From positions 1 through 46,572 of the IMG/VR virus record IMGVR_UViG_3300031261_000021: a stretch of DNA of 46,572 nt; one strand, given 5' to 3'. The notes under the pieces are model-generated. The model saw only the letters and a program-made list of their open reading frames with translations, had not been told where the DNA came from and searched no databases. The translations under genes and the position numbers were made by a program. Source of the DNA: a virus. Shown one piece after another: positions 7,135 to 15,372 of the stretch. Within the stretch, counting starts at the first letter, position 1, and every line of letters begins with the position of its first letter.

Positions 7135-7689
7135 ATGTCAGCTTATATAAGTGAGCTTGTTTTTAATTGTACATTGGCACAATTTAATACCATGGTAGGA
7201 ACTACCCTACCAGCAGTAGGTTTTAAAGTAATGCAAATGCCGAATAAATTCCAAGGACTTATTATTGGAAATACCCCATTTACATTTACCGCGACTACTG
7301 CGGTATCTACTGCTCTTACTGCATTATCTTCACTCGCTGGACTTTATGTTGGTATTCCAGTAAGCGGAGCTGGTATTCCAGCAGGTAATAGATTGGCCGC
7401 AATCGGTCCTGTTAATACCGCAACTCTTGCAATCGCTGCAACGGCAGCAGCCGCTGGAGTAGTAATCACAGCAACTCCAAACTTGGGGCAGCTTGATTTC
7501 AGCTATGATGGTGCGTACTATATTAGCTTCTTCGGAGCTAATATAGCACCAGTAGTACAACAGACTCAAACTGGTATTCCACAAAATCAGATGAGTCCTA
7601 ATCTAATCGCAGTTCTAACAAACGCACTCGCAGCAACACTCGGAGCACCTGTACCACCCAACCAAGTAGTACCACCTTCAGGCGCTTAA
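7135..7689 (+). CDS. Ala/Gly-rich protein with a tail-type beta module
   Basis: The 184-aa protein contains VSTALTALSSLAGLYVGIPVSGAGIPAGNRLAAIGPVNTATLAIAA split over about 60 residues. It resembles the repeat module common in phage tail and fibre proteins (STAGLxVGxxVSGxGIPAG..). A related STAGLAVGTTFNVSG stretch occurs in the tail protein at 24285-26285. The ribosome site is AAGG. A virion-type module in the replication operon is unexpected; it may be a decoration protein or an adhesion-type moron. Confidence 0.6.
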   Translation: MSAYISELVFNCTLAQFNTMVGTTLPAVGFKVMQMPNKFQGLIIGNTPFTFTATTAVSTALTALSSLAGLYVGIPVSGAGIPAGNRLAAIGPVNTATLAIAATAAAAGVVITATPNLGQLDFSYDGAYYISFFGANIAPVVQQTQTGIPQNQMSPNLIAVLTNALAATLGAPVPPNQVVPPSGA

Positions 7690-7695
7690 TCTTAT

Positions 7696-7727
7696 TAAGA
7701 GGGTAGGAAAACAAACCTACCCTCTTA
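7696..7727 (+). promoter_or_regulatory. Strong hairpin immediately before the polymerase gene
   Basis: TAAGAGGGTAGG (7696-7707) pairs perfectly with CCTACCCTCTTA (7716-7727) around an 8-nt loop. There is no U-tract, and the polymerase ribosome site AGGAG begins directly at the foot of the stem. It looks like an RNA processing, stability or translational control element, not a terminator. Confidence 0.7.
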
Positions 7728-7735
7728 GGAGTCTT

Positions 7736-9292
7736 ATGCAAGAACGAATTACATCACAGTATTTACACTCACTTCAAGCGGTATATCACAAGATCGATAG
7801 TCGTGGCATATCTGTCGATATAGGGAGATTGAAAGATGCATCTGCATATATTGATTCAGATATTACTAAGCAGTGCGGTATTGTTAGTAACATTTGGGGT
7901 GTGTCTTGCTATATTGGAAGCGGCAACAAGCCCATTGCTTCAAATATTCCGGGGTCCATTACTGCTAGTATTAACCTTAATAGCAGCTCTGGTTCTAATA
8001 CTCCTCTGGAACAATTAAAGCGGATGGGATTTAAAATCCCTAAAGTATCTGCACGAGATGAAGATGGAAATTATATCCAGAAGGAGTCTTTGAATGAACT
8101 CGTACTTCAAAAGATGTATGCGACGAATCAATTTAATACGATCGGTGGCGATCCTGCAATTCGCGCTATACTTCGTATTCGTGAGTTGGGTACACTTAGA
8201 ACGAGGTACATTAATGCTAACCTTATCAAGCGTGGAGAATTGGCTATATTTTTATCTAACTATAACTGCGCTGGTACCGTTACTGGCCGCAGGGGAAGTA
8301 GAAAGCACTCTTTTGGATATGGTGGAAATGCACAGAACTTCCCAAAACACGGAGAACTCGCTAAAGTCTTCCGACGTTGCTTAGTGGCTCGACCCGGCAA
8401 AATTCTATTAATGGTCGATCAGATGCAAGCAGAAGATTGGCCTACAAGTGCACTTGCAAATAACCACGAGGCATTAGATGATCTTATTAAAGGTATTGAT
8501 CGTCACCGTAAGTTGGGTTGTCTTATCTTTGATATCCCTTGGGATCACTATACTGACAGTGAATGGAAAGAATCTATTGAAAGATTTCTCGGTAAAAAGA
8601 CTCGTCATGCTAATAATTATGGTATGCGAGGGAACACTATGTCTGATTCTTTGGCTAAAGAAGGTTATTCATTAACTCCAATCCAATGTCAAAATATTTT
8701 AGATAAAGTCAACCAAGTTGATCCTTCTGTAGATAAAGTATTCCATCGTTATATAAAGGACTGTCTAGATGCTAATCGAACACTCAGAACACCTTTCGGT
8801 AGAGAACGAATTTTCTTTGGACTTAGACCCGGAGAAGCAGGAAGTAATAATAAAATTTTCAATGAAGCATATAGCTACATACCGCAATCTGTCGTGGGTG
8901 ACAACACAGGATTTGCCGTTCATAGACTTGAGACCGGAGATGAATCTACGAGGGGAGCTATCATACAAGAAGGCCATGATAGCATTGTTCAGGAACTTGA
9001 TGATAATGTTGATTCGATCTGGTTATACTTGCAAGCAACTAGAAGGGCTTTTGAAAGAAGAATTGAATTCCATAACGGTATCGATGTTAGAATTCCCGTC
9101 GAAGGTGAAATCGGATTCGACTTCTATCATACACAAACATTCAAATCCAAACGAACAGGAACTAAAAAGTTAGACGATTTAGATTACCAAGACGTGCAAG
9201 CCGCTTACTATAAGTTAAAAGAACACCAAGAGAAAGAGCTTCAAAAAGATGGCGCAACGGAAATTAAACACGAACTGGATCTCAGCATATAG
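7736..9292 (+). CDS. polA: Family A DNA polymerase, polymerase domain only
   Basis: The 518-aa protein lacks any exonuclease domain and starts where the PolA palm/thumb domain begins. TGR (near 183) and NAQNFP are typical template-binding motifs. Motif A is VDQMQAEDW with catalytic D228 and E233; the usual terminal Arg is Trp235. Motif B is RFLGKKTRHANNYGM, aligning R283, K287, H291 and Y295 with E. coli R754, K758, F762 and Y766, so His replaces Phe762. Motif C is GHDS (D415) instead of HDE. Catalytic aspartates are intact. Proofreading presumably comes from the protein at 4959. AGGAG precedes the ATG. Confidence 0.93.
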   Translation: MQERITSQYLHSLQAVYHKIDSRGISVDIGRLKDASAYIDSDITKQCGIVSNIWGVSCYIGSGNKPIASNIPGSITASINLNSSSGSNTPLEQLKRMGFKIPKVSARDEDGNYIQKESLNELVLQKMYATNQFNTIGGDPAIRAILRIRELGTLRTRYINANLIKRGELAIFLSNYNCAGTVTGRRGSRKHSFGYGGNAQNFPKHGELAKVFRRCLVARPGKILLMVDQMQAEDWPTSALANNHEALDDLIKGIDRHRKLGCLIFDIPWDHYTDSEWKESIERFLGKKTRHANNYGMRGNTMSDSLAKEGYSLTPIQCQNILDKVNQVDPSVDKVFHRYIKDCLDANRTLRTPFGRERIFFGLRPGEAGSNNKIFNEAYSYIPQSVVGDNTGFAVHRLETGDESTRGAIIQEGHDSIVQELDDNVDSIWLYLQATRRAFERRIEFHNGIDVRIPVEGEIGFDFYHTQTFKSKRTGTKKLDDLDYQDVQAAYYKLKEHQEKELQKDGATEIKHELDLSI

Positions 9293-10505
9293 CGCCATAA
9301 TGGGGCCTATCACTGAAGCTCCAGATTCCTACGTTGTCTGGAGTGCTATCTCGGTAATAAGTGCGATTCTTAAAAAGAAAGTGTGGATTCGACGTGGAAC
9401 GTATAAGGTGTATCCCAATCAATATATTGTGCTTGTTGGCCCACCGGGAGTTGGTAAAGGTACTGCGATCCACCCAGCCCATAGTTTTATTAAAGACTAC
9501 AAACCGGAATTATCAAACTATTTATCAGATCGTATTACTGCGCCAAAAATCATCGAAAAACTTGCAAATGGGTTCCAGACCCAAAGCATTATTGCAGGAA
9601 ATATTATCGTCTCGAAGGAATCAACAGCCATACTCATGGCATCTGAACTTTCCACATTTTTAGGTAGTAGCGATTGGATGACATCATTCCTTTGTGACAC
9701 ATGGGATAGAAATGAGTTTGAATATGACACTAAGAATAAAGGCTCATCGCATATTAAAGATATGTGCGTTAGTCTTATCGGTGCTTGCGTACCAGATTTC
9801 ATTCGGAAGATTAACGGTAAACAATCTAATGCATCCGAAGCGATTAATGGAGGCTTTACAGCAAGAACAATGTTTGTTTTTGCTAATGCGAAGTCCAAGA
9901 AGTTGGCCTGGCCAGTTGCTCTTGAGGATATCAAACATGTTGCTGCTTGTGGCGGCAAAACCGGACGTGAAGTGATAGCTGATTTACGCTATGATCTAGA
10001 ACAAATAGCTAACGTAAAGGGCGAATTTACATTCAGCCAAGATGCTATAACAATCTTCCAACAATGGTACCATGCACAAAAGCACGAGGATACAGATTCA
10101 GATGTAGTACGACATTTTAAATCACGTCAAGATGTACATATATTTAAAGTAGCAATGTGCTTAGCAGCAGCTTCTGGGGATTCTTTAGAGATAAGCGATT
10201 GGTGTATGAACACCGCAATTACTCTAGTTAAGGGAGTACTTGATACTCTCGATATTACATTCAGGGGAGTGGGTGAATCTACGTTAAGTGAAGCAACCGC
10301 TAAAATTCAAACATATATAGAGCGCAAAGGTCTAGCAACACGTCGCGAACTCATACGTGATAATCATCGACACGCGACCCTAGAAGATATCGAACGTATA
10401 ACTAGAACCCTTGAAGTATGTGGCTTCATTAAGTGTTTTAGTCAAAATGGACAGCAATTTTATGAGTACAATAATACGGTAAAGAAAGGTATAAAGATCC
10501 CATGA
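9249..10505 (+). CDS. DUF3987-type ATPase, probable replicative helicase/primase-helicase
   Basis: The 418-aa protein has Walker A VGPPGVGKGT near 63-72, a downstream DTWDR..EF segment, and VSLIGACVPDFI, as in DUF3987 proteins. Its C-terminal third (ATAKIQTYIERKGLATRRELIRDNHRHATLEDIERITRTLEVCGFI) reads as a winged-helix domain. In phages this family usually sits beside polymerase and is treated as a replication helicase. It overlaps the end of polA by 44 bp, so the two are translationally coupled. Confidence 0.75.
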   Translation: MAQRKLNTNWISAYSAIMGPITEAPDSYVVWSAISVISAILKKKVWIRRGTYKVYPNQYIVLVGPPGVGKGTAIHPAHSFIKDYKPELSNYLSDRITAPKIIEKLANGFQTQSIIAGNIIVSKESTAILMASELSTFLGSSDWMTSFLCDTWDRNEFEYDTKNKGSSHIKDMCVSLIGACVPDFIRKINGKQSNASEAINGGFTARTMFVFANAKSKKLAWPVALEDIKHVAACGGKTGREVIADLRYDLEQIANVKGEFTFSQDAITIFQQWYHAQKHEDTDSDVVRHFKSRQDVHIFKVAMCLAAASGDSLEISDWCMNTAITLVKGVLDTLDITFRGVGESTLSEATAKIQTYIERKGLATRRELIRDNHRHATLEDIERITRTLEVCGFIKCFSQNGQQFYEYNNTVKKGIKIP

Positions 10506-10783
10506 ATATATTAATATCATTTATTTTAATGTTGCAGATAAGTAACACGGTACCTAAAATACCGTTTAATGATAATGAAGATGTAGAACCGCAACATAAA
10601 AATTGCTCCGCGCAGTTAGATTGTGATTTTAACAGCTATAAATATTTAGAATGCCCGGTAAATTATTATTTACGTAAACGTTTAGCCGGAGATAAGTGGG
10701 TATGGGTTTGCAGGAAAAAAATTCCAATTATCGTAAACTGTCCTGTAAATGAGCCTTGTACAATACCAACAATTGATAATTAG
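10502..10783 (+). CDS. Small exported cysteine-rich protein, 93 aa
   Basis: The start overlaps the helicase stop (ATGA). A short hydrophobic N-terminus (MNILISFILMLQISNTV) is likely a signal peptide or anchor. The remainder holds six cysteines (CSAQLDCDF, ECPV, VWVCR, VNCPVNEPC), consistent with disulphides in the periplasm. No family was recognised. Confidence 0.6.
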   Translation: MNILISFILMLQISNTVPKIPFNDNEDVEPQHKNCSAQLDCDFNSYKYLECPVNYYLRKRLAGDKWVWVCRKKIPIIVNCPVNEPCTIPTIDN

Positions 10784-10793
10784 AGGAGCCGCA

Positions 10794-11381
10794 ATGAACA
10801 CAATTGAAAGCGCACAGCAAGAATTAATTGATCGTCCACTTAATGAACTAGAAACATCTAAAGACGTAGAAAACGTAATCTTCATCGTAGGAGGCAAGCT
10901 TGGACTTGAAGCTATTGGAAACAAGATACTCATACTTATCGACAAGTTTAAAAGCGGATATGAGTGCAAAGATTGTAACGAGACAGGAATATATATTGCG
11001 TGTGAATGTACTCGACGTGGTACGTTCGGATTTAAAGAAAGCGGTAAAACATGCCATTATCGAGAAGCGTGCGCACGGCAGATCGTGGGAGAGACTTGCA
11101 AAACTTGCAATGGAACTGGAAGCACCCTTAAAATTCCCGAAACCGCCAGAGCAATTCCAACCTCTGGAGTCATTGTGTCGGTAGGTCCAGAAACTACTAA
11201 GCGCAAGATAGGAGAACGAGTACTATTCGGTGCTCATACTGGATATTTTCTTCCATTCAAAGGCAACGCCAAAATCCGTTGCATGCGCGAAGACGAACCA
11301 CTTTGCATTATCTATGCAGTTGACACCAAAGAACAACTTGGTGAGTTCCTACAAATAGACGAGAGTGCATCTATTGATTAA
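10794..11381 (+). CDS. GroES-like co-chaperonin with a DnaJ-type zinc finger inserted at the mobile loop
   Basis: The start at 10794 is chosen over an upstream frame because AGAGGAG precedes it; the product is 195 aa. Residues about 41-54 (IGNKILILIDKFKS) match the first GroES strand. Residues 113-178 (KIPETARAIPTSGVIVSVG..IGERVLFGAHTGYFLPFKG..EDEPLCIIYAVD) match the rest of a GroES barrel. Between them, where GroES has the mobile loop that touches GroEL, lie C58/C61 (CKDCNETG), C70/C72, C87/C93 and C102/C105 (CKTCNGTG). This gives eight cysteines arranged like a DnaJ zinc domain. It may adapt host GroEL or act as a stand-alone holdase. It is the last gene before the terminator. Confidence 0.8.
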   Translation: MNTIESAQQELIDRPLNELETSKDVENVIFIVGGKLGLEAIGNKILILIDKFKSGYECKDCNETGIYIACECTRRGTFGFKESGKTCHYREACARQIVGETCKTCNGTGSTLKIPETARAIPTSGVIVSVGPETTKRKIGERVLFGAHTGYFLPFKGNAKIRCMREDEPLCIIYAVDTKEQLGEFLQIDESASID

Positions 11382-11402
11382 TTAAATATAATTTAAACAC
11401 AA

Positions 11403-11437
11403 ATGCCCTACTCTTAATTGAGTAGGGCATTTTTTAT
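11403..11437 (+). terminator. Intrinsic terminator ending the left operon
   Basis: ATGCCCTACTC pairs perfectly with GAGTAGGGCAT around TTAATT (11403-11430), followed by a T-rich run. It lies just after the GroES-like gene, where the plus and minus transcription blocks converge. In the minus direction the downstream tract is weaker. Confidence 0.9.
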
Positions 11438-11454
11438 TTGTATTGAAATTAGTC

Positions 11455-11562
11455 TTAAACCCCGCCACAATGAAACCATATAGTATGATTAGTTAATCCA
11501 GCTAAAGCAGTAGTACCAGCGTTTAAATATACTCGATTATTATACCCTCCAGCTATATGCAT
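11455..11562 (-). CDS. Possible 35-aa ORF or frameshifted tail of the fibre-like gene
   Basis: This ORF overlaps the end of the fibre-like gene by 10 bp in another frame and fills the space up to the terminator. It reads MHIAGGYNNRVYLNAGTTALAGLTNHTIWFHCGGV when split in two, which resembles the C-terminal end of a fibre. The junction is G/T-rich (GGGGGTATATAT), where slippage or a single indel would fuse it to the 728-aa protein. No ribosome site is visible. Confidence 0.4.
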   Translation of the reverse strand: MHIAGGYNNRVYLNAGTTALAGLTNHTIWFHCGGV

Positions 11563-13739
11563 ATATACCCCCAAACAAAAAGTTGAGATGCTGAGATTCC
11601 AATATTTCCAGAGGAGATTGTGAATTCTGTCGAATTCAAACTGGTGAGAACCACGTTAGAACTATTACTAGCAGCCTGTGAAGTCATCGGAAAAAATGAA
11701 CACGCATTAGGAGCAGAAGTAAGACTCCCAAAGAATGTGACTACAGCTATTGCTGTATTCGCGGTAGGTGATGTACCACTTGTAAAGCTAAATGTCCCGC
11801 TGGTATTAGTTCCTGAGATTGAAGGAATACTTGGAGATGTACCAGCTCCCAACCCAAGAGAAATCGTAGGTGTTCCTCCGGTACCTATAAATTGAGCAGC
11901 TCTTGAAGCTGGGGTAGAAGTGATTCCAGTTCCTGCGACACAGAATTGACTTGCAGTGCCGACTGAGAAATAGCATGAGGAACTTGGAGTAGGCGTTCCT
12001 ATACCAACTTGAGGAACACCTGATGTGCCACCGACAGCTATTAAATCATAAACACCAGCACCAGTATTTGTAAGACTTAAAAGTTCAAAACCTCCATAAT
12101 TTGTAGCAGAGGAACCAAAACTGAAAAATCGTCCATACTGAATACCACTGTTTGTATAATGATCTATAACTGCTAGCGATGTTTGATTTACTAATAAGGG
12201 GCTATTTGCAAGTAAATATCCAGTAGAAGTTTGTCCAGTAACATTAAGTGCTGGCATTAGAACTGAAGCATTACCAGTGGAACCAGTATAGGTAAATGTT
12301 AATTGAGTACTAGGATTTGATCCAGTGCCATAAGTACCTAGAATACTCCAATCACCCGGAGTGGAACTTCCGTTCCAGTATTGGGATGTAAAAATTAACG
12401 CGGCCGATGGTTGATTTATAGTCGAAGTTGCTGGACTTGTATTTGTTAAATTTAATTCAGGATCTTGAGCTGAGGCACCAGATGCAGATATAACTGGTGC
12501 TTGAACTGATTGGAAAGTAGCAGCCCCAGTACTATTAAATATACTCCATATCGCACCACCAGAATTTTGTCCCGTTATAGCTGATGCGTTTGCTGTGATC
12601 CAAGTACTTATAGATTCGTTACCTACTGTTAGAGTTGAAAACCCTCCAGTAGATTGCCCAGAGCCAAGGTTTCCAACGGGAGTGTTTAATATAGAACCCC
12701 CACTAATAATAGCATCGGGAGTAGTCATCGAAGGAAAAGTTGCCGCACCTGTTTGATTAGTAAGTATCCATGTAGGTGTTCCGAGCGCATTTACACCTTC
12801 TAAAACACTTGGATTACCAGTAACTCCTGCTTGTGTATCTAGATCTCCAATTTGGAAAGAAGAAAAACCTCCAAAAGCTTGGCCTGTTGTAGTTGTGCCT
12901 AGAGCTATGTTTAAAAGTGTCGATGTATTTCCAAGTACTCCAGCATTATCAATAAGTACATCACCAGATGTACCTCCGGTTATTGTTGTAGTCCCAACTG
13001 CAATGCTTGTAGCGGAAGCAGTTATAGTACAACTAGCACCAAGAGTGCAAGTCTGACCATTTACACTAGTGCTCGAATTAGCTAAAGCACTATTCGGAAT
13101 AGGACTAGCAGCTGCTGAAATAACTGCTGCCGTATTAGGATTAGCGACACTGAAACTTAACCACGATGGGGTAGTTCCGATACTAACAGATGTTACAGTC
13201 CCCCCACCGCCAGAACCGCTACCATTATTTATCCAAGCAGTACCATTCCAGATTCGTTGTATAGGAGTTAGTACATTATAATAAATCCCACCCGGAGGCG
13301 GTGTAGGATAAACTTCAGCATCCGAATATCCATAACTCGTAGCTCCGGCTGGAAATCTAGGAGCTACTATATGTGGATTTATAAGCGAAGTCATATTAGA
13401 ACTGACGGTATTCAGATTAAATACCGAACACTGGAAACTAGCGAGTGGGCAGATAATCCAATTATAATAGGCTCCAGCAGGTCCGATAGTAGCAGTATAA
13501 TATAGAGTAACACTCAAATTACCAGAACTATTTAAAGAGCCGCTTTGCTGAGTAGTTGGTACTGGGATACCATTATAAACAGGAGTACCGCCAGGAGATA
13601 CAAGTTGCACTGACCAAGTACCATTACTCCAATTCTGACCATCACCGTCAGTAATTGTAGCTGTAACTGCAACTTGTTGTGCGAAGATTGTAATTGGGAA
13701 TAAAAAAACTAATAGAAGAAACTTTATAACTCTATTCAT
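11553..13739 (-). CDS. Large fibre-like protein with Sec signal peptide, 728 aa
   Basis: Residues 1-21 (MNRVIKFLLLVFLFPITIFAQ) are a clear signal peptide. An Ig-like opening (VTATITDGDGQNWSNGTWSVQLVSPGG) follows. Ser/Thr/Gly/Ala-rich repeats include TSVNGQTCTLGASCTITA, IWNGTAWINNG, and several copies of NTGAATF or TGAATFPS. This looks like a phage fibre or adhesin. A signal peptide would send it through the membrane, which virion fibres do not need, so its route is unclear. It pairs with the related gene at 13758. It is the last gene of the late operon. Confidence 0.8.
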   Translation of the reverse strand: MNRVIKFLLLVFLFPITIFAQQVAVTATITDGDGQNWSNGTWSVQLVSPGGTPVYNGIPVPTTQQSGSLNSSGNLSVTLYYTATIGPAGAYYNWIICPLASFQCSVFNLNTVSSNMTSLINPHIVAPRFPAGATSYGYSDAEVYPTPPPGGIYYNVLTPIQRIWNGTAWINNGSGSGGGGTVTSVSIGTTPSWLSFSVANPNTAAVISAAASPIPNSALANSSTSVNGQTCTLGASCTITASATSIAVGTTTITGGTSGDVLIDNAGVLGNTSTLLNIALGTTTTGQAFGGFSSFQIGDLDTQAGVTGNPSVLEGVNALGTPTWILTNQTGAATFPSMTTPDAIISGGSILNTPVGNLGSGQSTGGFSTLTVGNESISTWITANASAITGQNSGGAIWSIFNSTGAATFQSVQAPVISASGASAQDPELNLTNTSPATSTINQPSAALIFTSQYWNGSSTPGDWSILGTYGTGSNPSTQLTFTYTGSTGNASVLMPALNVTGQTSTGYLLANSPLLVNQTSLAVIDHYTNSGIQYGRFFSFGSSATNYGGFELLSLTNTGAGVYDLIAVGGTSGVPQVGIGTPTPSSSCYFSVGTASQFCVAGTGITSTPASRAAQFIGTGGTPTISLGLGAGTSPSIPSISGTNTSGTFSFTSGTSPTANTAIAVVTFFGSLTSAPNACSFFPMTSQAASNSSNVVLTSLNSTEFTISSGNIGISASQLFVWGYICI

Positions 13740-13757
13740 AGTATCGCCCTTTAATTA

Positions 13758-15008
13758 TTAATAACCTATAGCTGACCATTGAACAATACAAGCAGGAGAA
13801 CTATTAAAATTCGCACCCCCGCCACCCGCTACAGCAAATTTACTTACGTTTACACTCGCGCCAGAAAGTGTTTGAGCTGATATTCCAGTTCCCAGTGGAA
13901 CTAAAGCATCACCAGTAACACAACCGCTTACTGTCTGACCCATTAAAGATAAGCTAAACTGTGTCGGAAATACATATGGAAAATTTATAGTAGCCGTACC
14001 TTGTGCAGTGGTGGATGGTGTTACTGTAACAGAACCCCACTCGAATACAGTGCCATCCGCTTCTATTTTAAAGCATCCATTAGCATTACAAGTTCTGGCA
14101 GTACCGTCCACTGGTACTGTGCAAGAACCATTTAAAGGACATGGAATTGTATTAATAGTAGTGGTCCCAGTACTAGGTACTGTACAACTTCCATTTAGAA
14201 CGCAGCCAACACCATTAATAGTTGTAGTACCGCCAGTTGGAATCGTACAAGAACCTGCAATATCACATACTTGGCCATTAACAGTTATATGACCACAATT
14301 AGTACCATTTGTAAGGCAGAAAGTACCGAGTAATGATGGATTAAGTACATAGTTAATAATACCCCCAGCTGGATTACTAGCTACTAGTGTATTATTACTC
14401 GATTCAAAATTAACTAATCCTTGGTTTGCAGTTAGAGTTCCATTAACTTGTATAGTAAGTGGTAAAGAAGTACTCAAGCAAGCCCATGAAGTTCCATTCC
14501 ATACTTTGAGACAACTTAATGTTGTATCATAGTACAGCCCACCAAGAGTAGGATTTAGAGTAATCTCACCGTTTAAATATGCCCGTGGAAAAGTAGTAGC
14601 CGGTAGTGAAATCGCTGGTATAATACCATTAACAATAGCACTAATATTATCCGAGCTGCCGCCGACAGGAATGCGAATAGATATACATTGAAAAGATGTA
14701 TTAGAACATATAACAAAATTCCAAGCTGAATTGCTAGGAGTTATAGTACTATTATCAGGCAAAGCTATAGTAGCAGAACCTGTGCCATCCAGATTAGCTA
14801 TTTGCGGAGTTAAATATTGATTAGGAAGATTAGCACCTTGCCACTGATAAGGGCCCTGAAAACCTGGAGCCGGACTAAATGCATAAGTAACATATCCATT
14901 AGCCCATACTTGTCCAGAAGGATCTACAACAGTCATACTAGTAGAAGTGAACTGAGCATCAGCACTTAGAACTAAAATAAAACTAAAGAGAATAAACAGC
15001 TTCTTCAT
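13758..15008 (-). CDS. Second fibre-like protein with Sec signal peptide, 416 aa
   Basis: The open frame extends to 15170, but ATG 15008 is preceded by GGAG and starts a signal peptide (MKKLFILFSFILVLSADAQ). The N-terminal region (TSMTVVDPSGQVWANGYVTYAFSPAPG) parallels that of the 728-aa neighbour. Three imperfect repeats of about 22 residues follow (TTTINGVGCVLNGSCTVPS type). The last third (FEWGSVTVT..INFPYVFPTQFSLSLMG..FAVAGGGGANF) resembles the beta-rich tip domain of many phage tail fibres. It may bind receptors. It overlaps the preceding gene by 26 bp. Confidence 0.8.
   Translation of the reverse strand: MKKLFILFSFILVLSADAQFTSTSMTVVDPSGQVWANGYVTYAFSPAPGFQGPYQWQGANLPNQYLTPQIANLDGTGSATIALPDNSTITPSNSAWNFVICSNTSFQCISIRIPVGGSSDNISAIVNGIIPAISLPATTFPRAYLNGEITLNPTLGGLYYDTTLSCLKVWNGTSWACLSTSLPLTIQVNGTLTANQGLVNFESSNNTLVASNPAGGIINYVLNPSLLGTFCLTNGTNCGHITVNGQVCDIAGSCTIPTGGTTTINGVGCVLNGSCTVPSTGTTTINTIPCPLNGSCTVPVDGTARTCNANGCFKIEADGTVFEWGSVTVTPSTTAQGTATINFPYVFPTQFSLSLMGQTVSGCVTGDALVPLGTGISAQTLSGASVNVSKFAVAGGGGANFNSSPACIVQWSAIGY
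14101..14282 (-). repeat. Tandem imperfect repeats coding INGxxCxLNGSCTVP
   Basis: The minus strand encodes three consecutive units: VNGQVCDIAGSCTIP, INGVGCVLNGSCTVP and INTIPCPLNGSCTVP, each followed by a Gly/Thr linker. Unit length is about 66 bp. A single unit of the same type occurs in the 728-aa fibre-like protein (near 13020-13080), so the two genes share this module. Confidence 0.75.
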
Positions 15009-15372
15009 AAGCACTCCAATTAATTCCCATCTCAAGCGCCAAAGCGCGTTCCATCCTAGTAGCTGTCTGATGCTGGACATAATATGGAGCTTGTGGATCA
15101 TCTCCAGGCTCGGAAGTAAAATCATCTTCCGCACGTTCACGCTCATATTGCTTATCAAATTCAGTAACATCTCGTTCTTTAATCCCAGCTTTAAGACAGA
15201 GCATAGCTTCTATTTGCTCGTGGTAAGCAATTAGGAATTCGTATAGTGGATTACCCAAATTTGATACAAATATGAATAAAGTTTGTGGATGTTCTTCATT
15301 ATCAAAATACCAATCCCCAACAGTCTCATACCGTTGAGATTCATGCGGAATAGTTCTAATATAAATATTCAT
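14983..15372 (-). CDS. HExxE-containing small protein, possibly zincin-like
   Basis: The 129-aa product has LIAYHEQIEAMLCLKAGI, with H-E-x-x-E in a helix. This resembles the metal-binding helix of minimal zincin-like proteins, and the following FDKQYERERAEDD and QTATRMERALALEMGI segments are well ordered. The ATG (15370-15372) overlaps the ATP-grasp stop (TGATG), so the two are coupled. Whether it cuts peptides is unknown; a third metal ligand is not certain. Confidence 0.65.
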   Translation of the reverse strand: MNIYIRTIPHESQRYETVGDWYFDNEEHPQTLFIFVSNLGNPLYEFLIAYHEQIEAMLCLKAGIKERDVTEFDKQYERERAEDDFTSEPGDDPQAPYYVQHQTATRMERALALEMGINWSAYEEAVYSL

